Assembly (NCBI RefSeq): GCF_019801605.1
Contig: NZ_JAHVIT010000009.1
Coordinates: forward strand, 25,595-89,594
Direction of reading: 5' to 3'
DNA: 64,000 nucleotides
Origin: Maritimibacter alkaliphilus
GTDB taxonomy: Bacteria > Pseudomonadota > Alphaproteobacteria > Rhodobacterales > Rhodobacteraceae
Part shown: one piece after another, positions 18,067 through 26,386 of the stretch
How positions within the stretch are numbered: the stretch's first letter is position 1
Layout: every line of letters begins with the position of its first letter
Translations under genes and position numbers: made by a program
Notes under the pieces: generated by a model
Told to the model about the DNA's origin: nothing
Seen by the model: only the letters and a program-made list of their open reading frames with translations
Databases searched by the model: none

Positions 18067-18229
18067 CGTCTTCTCCTTGTACAGGGTCTGTTTCAGACAG
18101 GGCCCATTGTCCTACAGGGCCCCTGGTACCGCCGGCCCCCTCGGACCCTTTTCCATCGGCCCTCTCTGCAGGTCCGCCCTGGGGGACCGTCCTGGGGGCC
18201 CTTTGCCGGGGGGGGGCAACCTCCGGCGG

Positions 18230-19738
18230 TCAGAACCGGAAGTCGTCCTGCGACCACATGTCGATCGGGATCGCGCCGCCGCCGTCGCGCTGGACGTCGA
18301 TCTGCTGGCCCCGCCACAGGATGCGCCCGCCCCAGTCGGCGCGTTCGAAGCTCAGGTCGCGGTGATCGTAGATCCGGCCCCAGTCGCTCAGGTCGATCCG
18401 GTCCTGGCCGAACTGGAAGTCGGTGATCCGGTCGGTCTGGCCATCGGCGGTCACGACGAAGATGTCCTCGCCCGCGCCCCCGGTCATCACGTCGGCGCCG
18501 GGACCGGCGAAGATCAGGTCATCGCCGGCCCCGCCCAGCAACGTGTCGTTGCCCCAGAGCCCGCTGAGCAGGTCGTCGCCCGCCCCGCCGGTCAGCCGGT
18601 CATGGCCCCCGGTGCCGGTCTGCGGTGCGCCCAGGTCCTGCAGCGAGAGCGTCAGCCGGGCGACCCCGGGCCCGGTGCTGCCGCTGGCGAAGACCTGCAG
18701 GCTGTCGCCGGTGACGGCCGTGTCGAGCGCCTGCAGGTGGCCGATGTCCCAGCCGGTGTCCTGTGCCAGGCTCTGGTGGTGGAAGAGCCGCCCGCCGGGC
18801 AGCAGTTCGACCAGCGCCAGCCCCCCGTCGTTGCCCCCGGCGAGGATGAAGCTGCGCCCCGCGGCCTGGAAGGTGTCGAGCGCCTGCACCCCGCCGAAGC
18901 GCGTCTCGAGCGTGTCGTGCAGGATGTCCTCGACGAAGAGCACGCCCATGGGGTTGATCCGCACCGCGGCCAGCGTGCCGCTGAGCGCCGATCCGGCGAT
19001 GACGAAGGACTGGCCGCCGGCCTCCAGCAGCGCGATATCCTCCAGCCCGTTGACCCAGAGCCCGTCCCGCGCCCCGAGGGAATCCCTGAGTTCGAGACTG
19101 TTTTGCGTCACCGCATGGACGCTGAGCCCGTCCTCCGAGGCCGAGGCGCTCACCACGAAGCGGGTGCCGCCGAGGTCGAGGCTCAGCAGGTCGGAGACGC
19201 CCGAGAGCGTGGTCTTTGGGGCATCCTCGACCTCCTGCAGCAGCTGGGCCTGCGCCAGCCCGTCGGACATCCGGTAGAGCGCCAGCCCCTCGCGGGCGGC
19301 GCTGGCGGCCACCATGTAGGTCTGGCCCCCGATCCGGAAGAGCTCCACCTCGGAGACGCCCAGGGGCTGGCCCCGGGTGTCGGTGACCGCCTGGCCGGCC
19401 GAGAGGGCGCCGCTGGCGGCGACCGGGTGCAGCCGGAGCTGCCCGGCCATGCCGGTGACCGACAGCAGCGCCCCGCCGGCGGTGCCGGTCATCTGGCCAT
19501 CGGCCAGGTCCATGTCGCGCAGCAGCGGGGTGCCGGTGCCGCCGATGCCGCGCGCGGCGCCGTCCGAGACCGGGGCGCCGGAGCTGCGCAGGCCATAGCC
19601 CTGCAGCACGCCGCCGGGGCTGCTGCCGGCCCAGAGGTGCGGCCCGGCCGCGGCCCCCTCGGGCGTGCCGACGAGCAGCGCATCGTAGAGCAGGCCGGCG
19701 CTGCCGGGCAGGAAGGACTGGAAACTGAGCCGGTTCAT
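18230..19738 (-). CDS. RTX protein with beta-propeller-like N-terminal region; lacks the shared cassette
   Basis: 502 residues. Residues 1-~375 are built from repeating segments such as GQTYMVAASAAREGLALYRM, TRFVVSASASEDGLSVHAV and QSFVIAGSALSGTLAAVRI, each like one blade of a propeller. Four or five GGAGDDLL-type RTX units follow (~378-430). The C-terminus (DIFVVTADGQTDRITDFQF, then DRIDLSDWGRIYD) is the common rhodobacteral RTX ending, different from the cassette shared by its neighbours. It may thus use a different secretion signal type. The Shine-Dalgarno is weak (GGATCG). Confidence 0.8.
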   Translation of the reverse strand: MNRLSFQSFLPGSAGLLYDALLVGTPEGAAAGPHLWAGSSPGGVLQGYGLRSSGAPVSDGAARGIGGTGTPLLRDMDLADGQMTGTAGGALLSVTGMAGQLRLHPVAASGALSAGQAVTDTRGQPLGVSEVELFRIGGQTYMVAASAAREGLALYRMSDGLAQAQLLQEVEDAPKTTLSGVSDLLSLDLGGTRFVVSASASEDGLSVHAVTQNSLELRDSLGARDGLWVNGLEDIALLEAGGQSFVIAGSALSGTLAAVRINPMGVLFVEDILHDTLETRFGGVQALDTFQAAGRSFILAGGNDGGLALVELLPGGRLFHHQSLAQDTGWDIGHLQALDTAVTGDSLQVFASGSTGPGVARLTLSLQDLGAPQTGTGGHDRLTGGAGDDLLSGLWGNDTLLGGAGDDLIFAGPGADVMTGGAGEDIFVVTADGQTDRITDFQFGQDRIDLSDWGRIYDHRDLSFERADWGGRILWRGQQIDVQRDGGGAIPIDMWSQDDFRF

Positions 19739-20275
19739 CGGGGGCGATCCGTTGCTGACAGGGAGGGGAGCGGGGTCCGGAGGGGTGAGGCGTGAAAACC
19801 GGATTGGAGAGGAGACGGGGCAGGGGCGTGCTCACACCGGGGCGGGGGCGTGCTCCGCTTGTCGCTGCGCGACGCGGCCCCGGGCGGGATGTTTTGCGGC
19901 GACTTCGTGACCTTTGAGGACAGAACGGCATAAATTGTCGGGGTCTGGAGGGGGCAGAGGCATGCCTGACCTGGGCCTGACCTGGGCCTGGTGTGGGCCT
20001 GCATCGCGAGCGGGAGGTGGATCGGTCGGGCCCCGACATCGACCCGAAACCGGCCCGAAACAGGGGGTCTGCGGGCCCGGCGCAGACAGCAGGACCACAG
20101 GAGAGCGACGGGAGAGCGACGGGGGAACGATGGGAAATCGGCAGCAGGACGAGAGGGCGGAGCCGCCCCGGGGCGCGGCCTCCGACGATAACGGGTGTCG
20201 CCGGAAAAAATCGGTGTTAAACCGATGGATGATCCCTCAGGATAGATTTCAGCACATGACGGAGACTTGATTTCG
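19739..20275. other. Divergent intergenic region with three minisatellites
   Basis: 537 bp between the minus-strand RTX gene and the plus-strand glycosyltransferase operon. No credible gene is seen. It contains 11-bp direct repeats at 19965-19997 (CCTGACCTGGG), 20040-20061 (CGACCCGAAAC/CGGCCCGAAAC) and 20101-20133 (GAGAGCGACGG), and a small inverted repeat at 20210-20226. Promoters for both directions must lie here, but I cannot place them with confidence. Confidence 0.65.
20210..20226. promoter_or_regulatory. Short inverted repeat upstream of the glycosyltransferase operon
   Basis: ATCGGT (20210-20215) and ACCGAT (20221-20226) flank GTTAA in the only AT-richer patch of the gap, 50 bp before the start codon at 20276. 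It could be an operator or a 5'-UTR hairpin. Confidence 0.3.
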
Positions 20276-20842
20276 ATGACGGCCCCGGACGCTCAGAAGA
20301 CCGCCCCGCTGCCCCAGGCAGGACAGACCCCGGCGCAGAGCCACAGTGAGATCCAGCAACTGCTGCGCGCCGAGATCGACGCGCTGAAGGAAACGCTCGA
20401 GACGCGGTTCGCGGAAATCGCGGCGCTGACCCAGCGGCTGGAAACCATTGCCGGGGATGCCCGCGGCGAGGCCGACGCCGAGATCGCCCGCCTCAAGCGC
20501 CGGCACGCTGTCGAGATCGCGCTGATCCACGTCCGCGAGGCCAGCTGGAAGAATGGCCCGGCCCAGGGCGTGCCCGCCTTTGCCCGCCAGATCGAATACC
20601 TGGGCGAGAGCGAGCTCTTCGATCCCAGCTGGTACCTGAAGACCTATCCCGATGTCACCGAAAGCGGCATGAGCCCCAAGGAGCACTACGTGCGCGCCGG
20701 GGCCTTCGAAGGCCGCAACCCGGGGCCGAACTTCGACACGATGGCCTATTACACCGCCAACCCCGACATCGCCCAGGGCGGGTGGCCGGCGCTGGTCCAC
20801 TACGAGGCCTTCGGCAAGGATGACGGCCGTCCGGTCGCCTGA
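20276..20842 (+). CDS. Coiled-coil protein with FDPxWY/PDV/HY repeats
   Basis: 188 residues from the ATG at 20276 (GGAG at 20261-20264); a TTG three codons earlier is too close to the Shine-Dalgarno. Residues ~20-85 are heptad-like and charged (ALKETLETRFAEIAALTQRL), predicting a coiled coil. Residues ~105-185 carry LFDPSWYLKTYPDV, HYVRAGAFEGRNPGP, YYTANPDIA and HYEAFGKDDGR, matching the protein at 9863. No catalytic domain is visible. It is 5 bp upstream of the large glycosyltransferase gene whose N-terminus starts with the same motif, so a partner or scaffold role in glycan assembly is plausible. Confidence 0.65.
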   Translation: MTAPDAQKTAPLPQAGQTPAQSHSEIQQLLRAEIDALKETLETRFAEIAALTQRLETIAGDARGEADAEIARLKRRHAVEIALIHVREASWKNGPAQGVPAFARQIEYLGESELFDPSWYLKTYPDVTESGMSPKEHYVRAGAFEGRNPGPNFDTMAYYTANPDIAQGGWPALVHYEAFGKDDGRPVA

Positions 20843-20847
20843 ACCGC

Positions 20848-23697
20848 GTGAAGACGGACACCCCTGACAGGCCTCCGCCGGTCCAGGTGCCCTCGCCGGT
20901 GCCGGGACAGGCGCTGACCGACTTCGACCCGATCTGGTACCTGCAGGCCAACGAGGACGTGCGGGCCGCCGGCATGGACCCCTGGGACCATTACCGTCTC
21001 GTCGGCCATGCCGAGGGACGGCCGGGCGCCCCCGTGCAGGCCTTCGACCTGGATCACCTGCTGTGGCGGGGCCAGGCCGAGACGGCCCAGCCCGCCCTCG
21101 AGACCCTGCTGGCCGAGGGCCCGCCACGGGAGCAGGCGGTCGCCGGCTGGGTGCTGGCGCGCTGGTACCTGGAGCAGGACCGGCCCGCCGAGGCCTGGGC
21201 CGCGATCCGGCAGTTCCACGCCCACCCCGAGGGACCGCGCATCCTGCGCCATCCCGGCCCCTACCTGCTGGGGGTCCAGCTGGCGCTGCGTGCCGGCGAC
21301 CCGGAGGCGGCGGCGGAGATCCTCGCCCGGGGACAGGAGCGTTTCGGGCCGCTGACGGATTTCGAACTGGCGGGGATCGAGCTGATCCGCGCCCGGCACG
21401 GGGACGACTGGGAGATCACCGGTCACCTGGCCCGGCTCTACGTGGCGCAGGGGCTGCTGCCGATCCAGCTCGATCCGCTGGCCGAGGGCTGCCGCCTGGA
21501 CCGGCTGACGGGGTTTGCCACGGCGCTGCCGCCGGAGGACCTGGGCCCGGCGGACAGGCTGCCGCTGGTCAGTGTCATCGTCCCGGTGTTCAACGGCGCC
21601 TCCGGCCTGGGGCTGGCCCTGCGGGGGTTGCGGGCCCAGAGCTGGCCCGCGCTGGAGATCCTGGTGGTGGATGACGGTTCCACCGATGACAGCCGGGCCA
21701 TCGCCGAGGCCGAGGCGGCCCGGGACCCGCGGATCCGCGTCCTCGCGCTGGAGCGCAACCAGGGGGCCTACCCGGCGCGCAACGCCGGCATGGCCGCCGC
21801 CCGCGGCGCCTTCCTGACGGTCCATGACGCCGACGACTGGTCGCATCCGCAGAAGATCGAGATGCAGCTGCGCCCGCTCCTGGCCGAGCCCGAGCTGCAG
21901 GCGACGGTGTCGCACTGGGTGCGCGCGGGCGATGACCTGCAGATGACCCGCTGGCGGATGGAGGATCGCTGGATCTACCGCAATGTCTCCTCGCTGATGA
22001 TCCGGGCCGGGATGCGCGACATCCTGGGCTACTGGGACCGGGTGCGGGTCAATGCGGATACCGAGTATTACTACCGCCTGATCACCGCCTACGGGGCGCA
22101 GAGCATCCGCGAGGTCTGCCCCGGGGTGCCGCTGGCCTTCGGACGCACCGCGCCCGGCTCGCTGACCAACCGCAGCGCCACCCACCTGCGGACCCAGTTC
22201 CGGGGGGTGCGGCGCGACTACATGGAGGCGGCCCACTACTGGCACGCCCAGGCCGCCGGGCCCGACGACCTGCACATGGCCGAGCGCCCCGCCACGCGCC
22301 CGTTCCGCGTCCCCGCCGAGATCGGCCTGGGCGATCCCGATCCGGAGCCCTCGGAGTTCGACATCCTGGGGGCCTCGCCGCTCTTCGACGCCGACTGGTA
22401 CCGGCTGAGCTTCCCGGACGTGATGCGCAGCGATGTCAGCCCGGTGCGCCACTACCTCGACAACGGCGCCCGCGAGGACCGCGATCCGGGGCCGGGGTTC
22501 AGCACCGGCGCCTACCGGCGTGCCCAGGACCTGCCCCCCGAGGTGGTGCCGCTGCTGCATTTCGAACGCGACGGCCGGGCCGCGGGGGCCGCGCCGCTGC
22601 CCGGGTTCCCGGGCGCGCTGGCCGGAGAGCTGAGCCACCAGAGCCCCGTCCTCGTCTTCGCCCATACCTCGGGCAAGACCCTGTTCGGGGCCGAGCGCAG
22701 CCTGCTGGGCGTGGTCCGCCGCCTGGCACAGGGCGGCGCCGCCCCGGTGGTCGTACTGCCGGCGCTGCGCAATCCCGCCTACCTGGAGGCGCTGCTGGAG
22801 ATCTCGGCCGCGGTCGAGGTCGTGCCCCAGATCTGGCGCCACCTGAGCCGCCCGCCCCAGGCGCCCACGGTCGAGCTGATGCGCGCGCTGATCCGCAGGT
22901 ATCAGCCGGTCGAGGTGCTGGTGAACACCATCGCGCTGGACGCGCCGCTGCTGGCGGCGCGGCAGGAGGGGGTCCCGAGCGTGGTCTACGTCCGGGAACT
23001 GCCCGCCGAGGACCAGGGCCTGTGCCGCATGCTGGGCGGCAGCGCCGAGGCGCTGCGCAGCGCGCTGCTGGCCGAGGCGGACCGTTTCCTCGCGACCTCC
23101 GGCCCCGTGGCCAGCTGGCTCGCCTGCCCCGAGCGGACCGAGATCCGGCCCAATTCCGTGGACCCGGACCTTTTCGACATGGCCTTCGCCCCGGGCCGGC
23201 CGCTGCGGGTCGCCCTGATCAGCAGCAATACCGCCAAGAAGGGGGTCTCGGACTTCCTGGCCGTGGCCCGGATCGCCGAAGCCGCCGGGCGCGGGATCCG
23301 GTTCCTCCTGATCGGGCCGCCGACCCCGGACCTGCACCTGATGCGCCCCTGGCCCGCGAACGTGGAATTCCGCGGCTACGCGCAGACCCCGGCCGAGGCT
23401 CTGGCCCAGACGGACCTGGTGCTGAGCCTGTCGAAATTCGCCGAGAGCTTCGGCCGCACGGTGCTGGAGGGCATGGCCGCGGGGCGTCCGGTGATCTGCT
23501 ACGACCGGGGCGCGCCGCCGACCCTCGTGGAGAGCGGTGTCAGCGGCTTCGTGGTGCCGGCGGACGACCGCGAAGGCGTGGCGAACGCGGTCCTGGCGCT
23601 GGATGCCGCCCGCGGCCAGCTGCAGCGGATGAGTGACGCCGCCCGCAGACGGGCCCGCATCCTGCAGGCCCGGGCCTATGGCGCGCCCCCCGCCTGA
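20848..23697 (+). CDS. Bifunctional glycosyltransferase (GT2 + GT4) with FDPxWY repeats
   Basis: 949 residues from GTG 20848, 5 bp after the previous stop. In order: one FDPIWYLQANEDV...HY repeat (residues ~25-58); a helical, TPR-like stretch (~65-235); a GT2 domain from ~238 (VSVIVPVFNGASG, LVVDDGSTDDSRA, then HDADDWSHPQKIE as the DxD region); a second FDADWY...HY repeat pair (~510-580); and a GT4-type domain (~600-945) with HTSGKTLFGAERSLLG and a C-terminal KFAESFGRTVLEGMAAGRP donor-binding region. Two transferase domains suggest it adds alternating or consecutive sugars in the cytosol. Specificities are not readable. Confidence 0.85.
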   Translation: MKTDTPDRPPPVQVPSPVPGQALTDFDPIWYLQANEDVRAAGMDPWDHYRLVGHAEGRPGAPVQAFDLDHLLWRGQAETAQPALETLLAEGPPREQAVAGWVLARWYLEQDRPAEAWAAIRQFHAHPEGPRILRHPGPYLLGVQLALRAGDPEAAAEILARGQERFGPLTDFELAGIELIRARHGDDWEITGHLARLYVAQGLLPIQLDPLAEGCRLDRLTGFATALPPEDLGPADRLPLVSVIVPVFNGASGLGLALRGLRAQSWPALEILVVDDGSTDDSRAIAEAEAARDPRIRVLALERNQGAYPARNAGMAAARGAFLTVHDADDWSHPQKIEMQLRPLLAEPELQATVSHWVRAGDDLQMTRWRMEDRWIYRNVSSLMIRAGMRDILGYWDRVRVNADTEYYYRLITAYGAQSIREVCPGVPLAFGRTAPGSLTNRSATHLRTQFRGVRRDYMEAAHYWHAQAAGPDDLHMAERPATRPFRVPAEIGLGDPDPEPSEFDILGASPLFDADWYRLSFPDVMRSDVSPVRHYLDNGAREDRDPGPGFSTGAYRRAQDLPPEVVPLLHFERDGRAAGAAPLPGFPGALAGELSHQSPVLVFAHTSGKTLFGAERSLLGVVRRLAQGGAAPVVVLPALRNPAYLEALLEISAAVEVVPQIWRHLSRPPQAPTVELMRALIRRYQPVEVLVNTIALDAPLLAARQEGVPSVVYVRELPAEDQGLCRMLGGSAEALRSALLAEADRFLATSGPVASWLACPERTEIRPNSVDPDLFDMAFAPGRPLRVALISSNTAKKGVSDFLAVARIAEAAGRGIRFLLIGPPTPDLHLMRPWPANVEFRGYAQTPAEALAQTDLVLSLSKFAESFGRTVLEGMAAGRPVICYDRGAPPTLVESGVSGFVVPADDREGVANAVLALDAARGQLQRMSDAARRRARILQARAYGAPPA

Positions 23698-23762
23698 AGG
23701 CCGGCCGCCGGTCCCGCCCCCCGACCGGGCGCGGGGCGCGGCGGGTCCGGCCGGGCCGCTCC

Positions 23763-23882
23763 GGGGAGTGCGCCGTGGAATGTGCGGGGGAGTGTGCGGG
23801 GGGTCGCGTCGGCGCTTGCCATGCGGCCTGTCTGGGGAGCTGTTCCGGAGCCTGTGCGGGAACCTGTTCGGGGGGCTGCGGC
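23763..23882. repeat. 12-bp degenerate minisatellite, 10 units
   Basis: Ten consecutive 12-bp units start at 23763 (GGGGAGTGCGCC, GTGGAATGTGCG, GGGGAGTGTGCG and so on to GGGGGCTGCGGC). The gap between the GT2+GT4 gene and the next GT2 gene consists mostly of this array. One frame would read as a tetrapeptide repeat with Cys at a fixed position (ECAG, ACLG, SCSG, TCSG), but there is no sign it is translated. Confidence 0.85.
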
Positions 23883-23940
23883 TGGACCGGCGCCGCCGGG
23901 CGGGCTATAGGGCGGACCTCTGCGCTGCAAGGAACACCCG

Positions 23941-24933
23941 GTGACGACCCCCACTGCCAAGATCGCGATCCTGATGGCGACCTACAACGGCGCCGACTGC
24001 CTGCGCGCCCAGCTGGACAGTTTCGCCACCCAGACGGTGACCCCCGCGCTGATCCTGGTCAGCGACGACGGATCGCGGGACGACAGCCGCGCCATCGTGC
24101 AGGCCTTTGCCGAGGACAACCCGGCGCTGCAGGTCGAGCTGCTGGAGGGGCCGCGCAAGGGGGCCGCGCAGAACTTCCTGCACCTGCTGCAATCCTGTCC
24201 GCCGTGGATCGACTACGCCGCGCTTTCCGACCAGGACGACGTCTGGCTCGACGACAAGCTGGAACGCGGCCTGCGGGCCCTGCAGGGGGCCGAGGCGGCA
24301 GCGCAGCGGTCCGCCGCCCCCGTCCCTGAGCCCATCCCCACCCCTGCCGCGCCGCCGCGCCCGCGGCTCTTCTGCGGACGCAGCTGGGAATGCGACGCCA
24401 CGCTGGGCAACCGCCGCCTGTCGCGCGGGTTGCGCCGGCCGGCCAGCTTCCGACATGCGCTGGTGCAGAACCTTGCGGGGGGCAACACGATGATGCTGGA
24501 CCGCGCGGGGCTGGACCTGCTGCAGGCCGCCAGCCGCGAGGTGCGCAAGCTGGTGGTGCATGACTGGTGGATCTACCAGCTGATCACCGGGGTCGGGGGC
24601 GAGATCCTCTTCGACCCCGTGCCGCTGCTGCTCTATCGCCAGCACCAGGGCAACCTGATCGGCGCCAACCGCGGACTGGTGGCCAAGCGGGTGCGCCTGC
24701 GGATGCTGTTCAACGGCCGCTTCCGGCGCTGGAACACGATCAACATCGCGGCGCTGCGCGGCTCGGCGCACCGGCTGACCCCGGAGAACCGGCAGGTGCT
24801 GGAGCTCTTTGCCGAAGAGCGCAACGGGCCGCCGCTGCAGCGGCTCTCGATGCTGCGCCGCTCGGGCCTGCACCGGCAGGGTCTGGCCGGGCAGATGTCG
24901 CTCTACCTCGCGGCCCTGCTGCGCCGCTTCTGA
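23941..24933 (+). CDS. Family 2 glycosyltransferase, rhamnosyltransferase-like
   Basis: 330 residues from GTG 23941 with AAGGAA at ~23930. The GT-A fold signatures are IAILMATYNGADCLRAQLDS at the N-terminus, LVSDDGSRDDSRAIV, and ALSDQDDVWLDDKL carrying the metal-binding DQDD. Later, NLAGGNTMMLDRAG and HDWWIYQLI match the acceptor-side region of WbbL/RfbF-like rhamnosyltransferases. No membrane segment is evident. It probably adds one sugar to the glycan built by this block. The sugar is uncertain because no dTDP-rhamnose genes are in the window. Confidence 0.85.
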   Translation: MTTPTAKIAILMATYNGADCLRAQLDSFATQTVTPALILVSDDGSRDDSRAIVQAFAEDNPALQVELLEGPRKGAAQNFLHLLQSCPPWIDYAALSDQDDVWLDDKLERGLRALQGAEAAAQRSAAPVPEPIPTPAAPPRPRLFCGRSWECDATLGNRRLSRGLRRPASFRHALVQNLAGGNTMMLDRAGLDLLQAASREVRKLVVHDWWIYQLITGVGGEILFDPVPLLLYRQHQGNLIGANRGLVAKRVRLRMLFNGRFRRWNTINIAALRGSAHRLTPENRQVLELFAEERNGPPLQRLSMLRRSGLHRQGLAGQMSLYLAALLRRF

Positions 24934-25153
24934 TCCCGCCCCGTCCGTCATGGGGCTTTCACGACCTGTCGCGGCCGATGGCGGGTGGTCCCGCCTGGTC
25001 CCGCGTGTCGGCCCCTTCCCGGCGCATTTCCCGGCCTGCTCCCGAGGGTGTTGCGCGGCTGTGGCCTGCGTGCGCGGCCACAGGGGTTTGCTCATCTCCC
25101 GGCCCTAGAAGGCCCCTGCGCGGCAGGCGGCCGTGCAGAGCAAGGGATGTTCC

Positions 25154-26284
25154 ATGTCACAGACCACGCCCCGGATCGGCCTGCCCCTCCTGCAACCTGC
25201 GCAGGCCCAGAAACATGTCACCCACAACACGGCCCTGCAGCAGCTGGATGCGGTCGTCCAACTGTCTCTGAACGGCTTTTCAGAGACTGTTCCGCCGGCC
25301 GACCCCGAGGCCGGGGACTGCCACGGTCTGGGGGCCGGCGCGACCGGGGCCTGGGCGGGCCACGACGGAGCGGTCGCGCTCTGGGACGGCACCGGCTGGC
25401 TGTTCCTGCCCCCGCGGGAGGGCTGGCGCGCCTGGGGACAGGCCGAGGGCGAGCTGCGCCTGTGGCAGGACGAGGCCTGGCGTGCCGAGCCGTTGCAGCC
25501 GCAGGGCGCGCAGCGGATGGGCATCAACACCGGCGCCGACGACGTGAACCGCCTCGCCGTCGCCTCCGAGGCGAGCCTGCTGACCCATGCCGGTGCCGGT
25601 CACCAGCTGAAGATCAACAAGGCGGGCGCGACCGACACCGCCGCATTGCTGTTCCAGTCGAACTGGACCGGCCATGCCGAGATGGGGCTGGCGGGAGAGA
25701 ACGGCTGGTCGCTGAAGGTCAGCCCCGACGGCGGCAGCTGGACCACGGCGCTGCAGGTGGATCCCGCCACCGGGCTGGCGAGCGGGGCCGCGGTGCAGCA
25801 GGGGGCGGGCGATGTCACACCGGGACGGCTGATGCGGGCCGACTACGGCTATGGGCCGGGCAACCTGCTGGGCAGCGTGGGGCAGAGCGACGGCCAGCCC
25901 ACCGGGGCGGTGATCGAACGCGGGAGCACCGCCAACGGGCAGTATGTCCGCTTTGCCGATGGCACGCAGATCTGCACCCACCAGGTCACCGCCGGCAGCA
26001 TCACCAGCTATGGCACGGGCACCTGGGGCGATCCCTACCGCAGCCCCTCGGTGAACTGGACCTACCCGGCAGCCTTTGCCTCGGGCAGCCAGCCCACCCT
26101 GATCGCCAGCGCCTGCCTCAGCGCGGCAACCCCCACGGGCGGCGGGCGCCGGGCCCTGCTGGTGGCGCCGTCCAGCGACATCTATCCCACGATCGCCTAT
26201 TCCATCATCGTCCATCGGCAGGGCACGGACACCAACCCCGATAGCCCTGTCCTGCACCTGACGGCCTTCGGCCTCTGGGTCTGA
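25154..26284 (+). CDS. DUF2793-containing protein with tail-fibre-like C-terminus
   Basis: 376 residues from the ATG at 25154, preceded by AAGGGA. The N-terminal ~100 residues show the DUF2793 pattern: RIGLPLLQPAQAQKHVTHN, LDAVVQLSL, then a WLFLPPREGWRAW segment. The middle (GADDVNRLAVASEASLLTHA, HQLKINKAGATDTAALLFQS) and C-terminus (YVRFADGTQICTHQ, SPSVNWTYPAAFA) resemble phage tail-fibre or receptor-binding regions. DUF2793 genes are common in Rhodobacterales (family knowledge). No other phage gene is present, so this looks like a domesticated or surface-associated protein. Its function is unknown. Confidence 0.75.
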   Translation: MSQTTPRIGLPLLQPAQAQKHVTHNTALQQLDAVVQLSLNGFSETVPPADPEAGDCHGLGAGATGAWAGHDGAVALWDGTGWLFLPPREGWRAWGQAEGELRLWQDEAWRAEPLQPQGAQRMGINTGADDVNRLAVASEASLLTHAGAGHQLKINKAGATDTAALLFQSNWTGHAEMGLAGENGWSLKVSPDGGSWTTALQVDPATGLASGAAVQQGAGDVTPGRLMRADYGYGPGNLLGSVGQSDGQPTGAVIERGSTANGQYVRFADGTQICTHQVTAGSITSYGTGTWGDPYRSPSVNWTYPAAFASGSQPTLIASACLSAATPTGGGRRALLVAPSSDIYPTIAYSIIVHRQGTDTNPDSPVLHLTAFGLWV

Positions 26285-26289
26285 CGGCC

Positions 26290-26375
26290 CACGGGGCCGC
26301 ACGGCCAAGGCACGGGACCAAGGCACCGGGCCGAAACACGGGGCCGAAACACGGGACCAAGACACGGGGCCGAGC
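26290..26375. repeat. 13-bp minisatellite between convergent genes
   Basis: Units such as CACGGGGCCGAAA and CACGGGACCAAGA start at 26311, 26324, 26337, 26350 and 26363, with two shorter degenerate units before them. The array fills the gap between the stops of the DUF2793 gene and the GT2 gene. Confidence 0.9.
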
Positions 26376-26386
26376 GCCCGCGGAGC

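Noticed and set aside
23775..24329. Cys-rich tetrapeptide-repeat peptide
   Set aside because: The repeat follows from the 12-bp DNA array and the frame runs out of it into the out-of-frame GT2 gene. No sign of translation.
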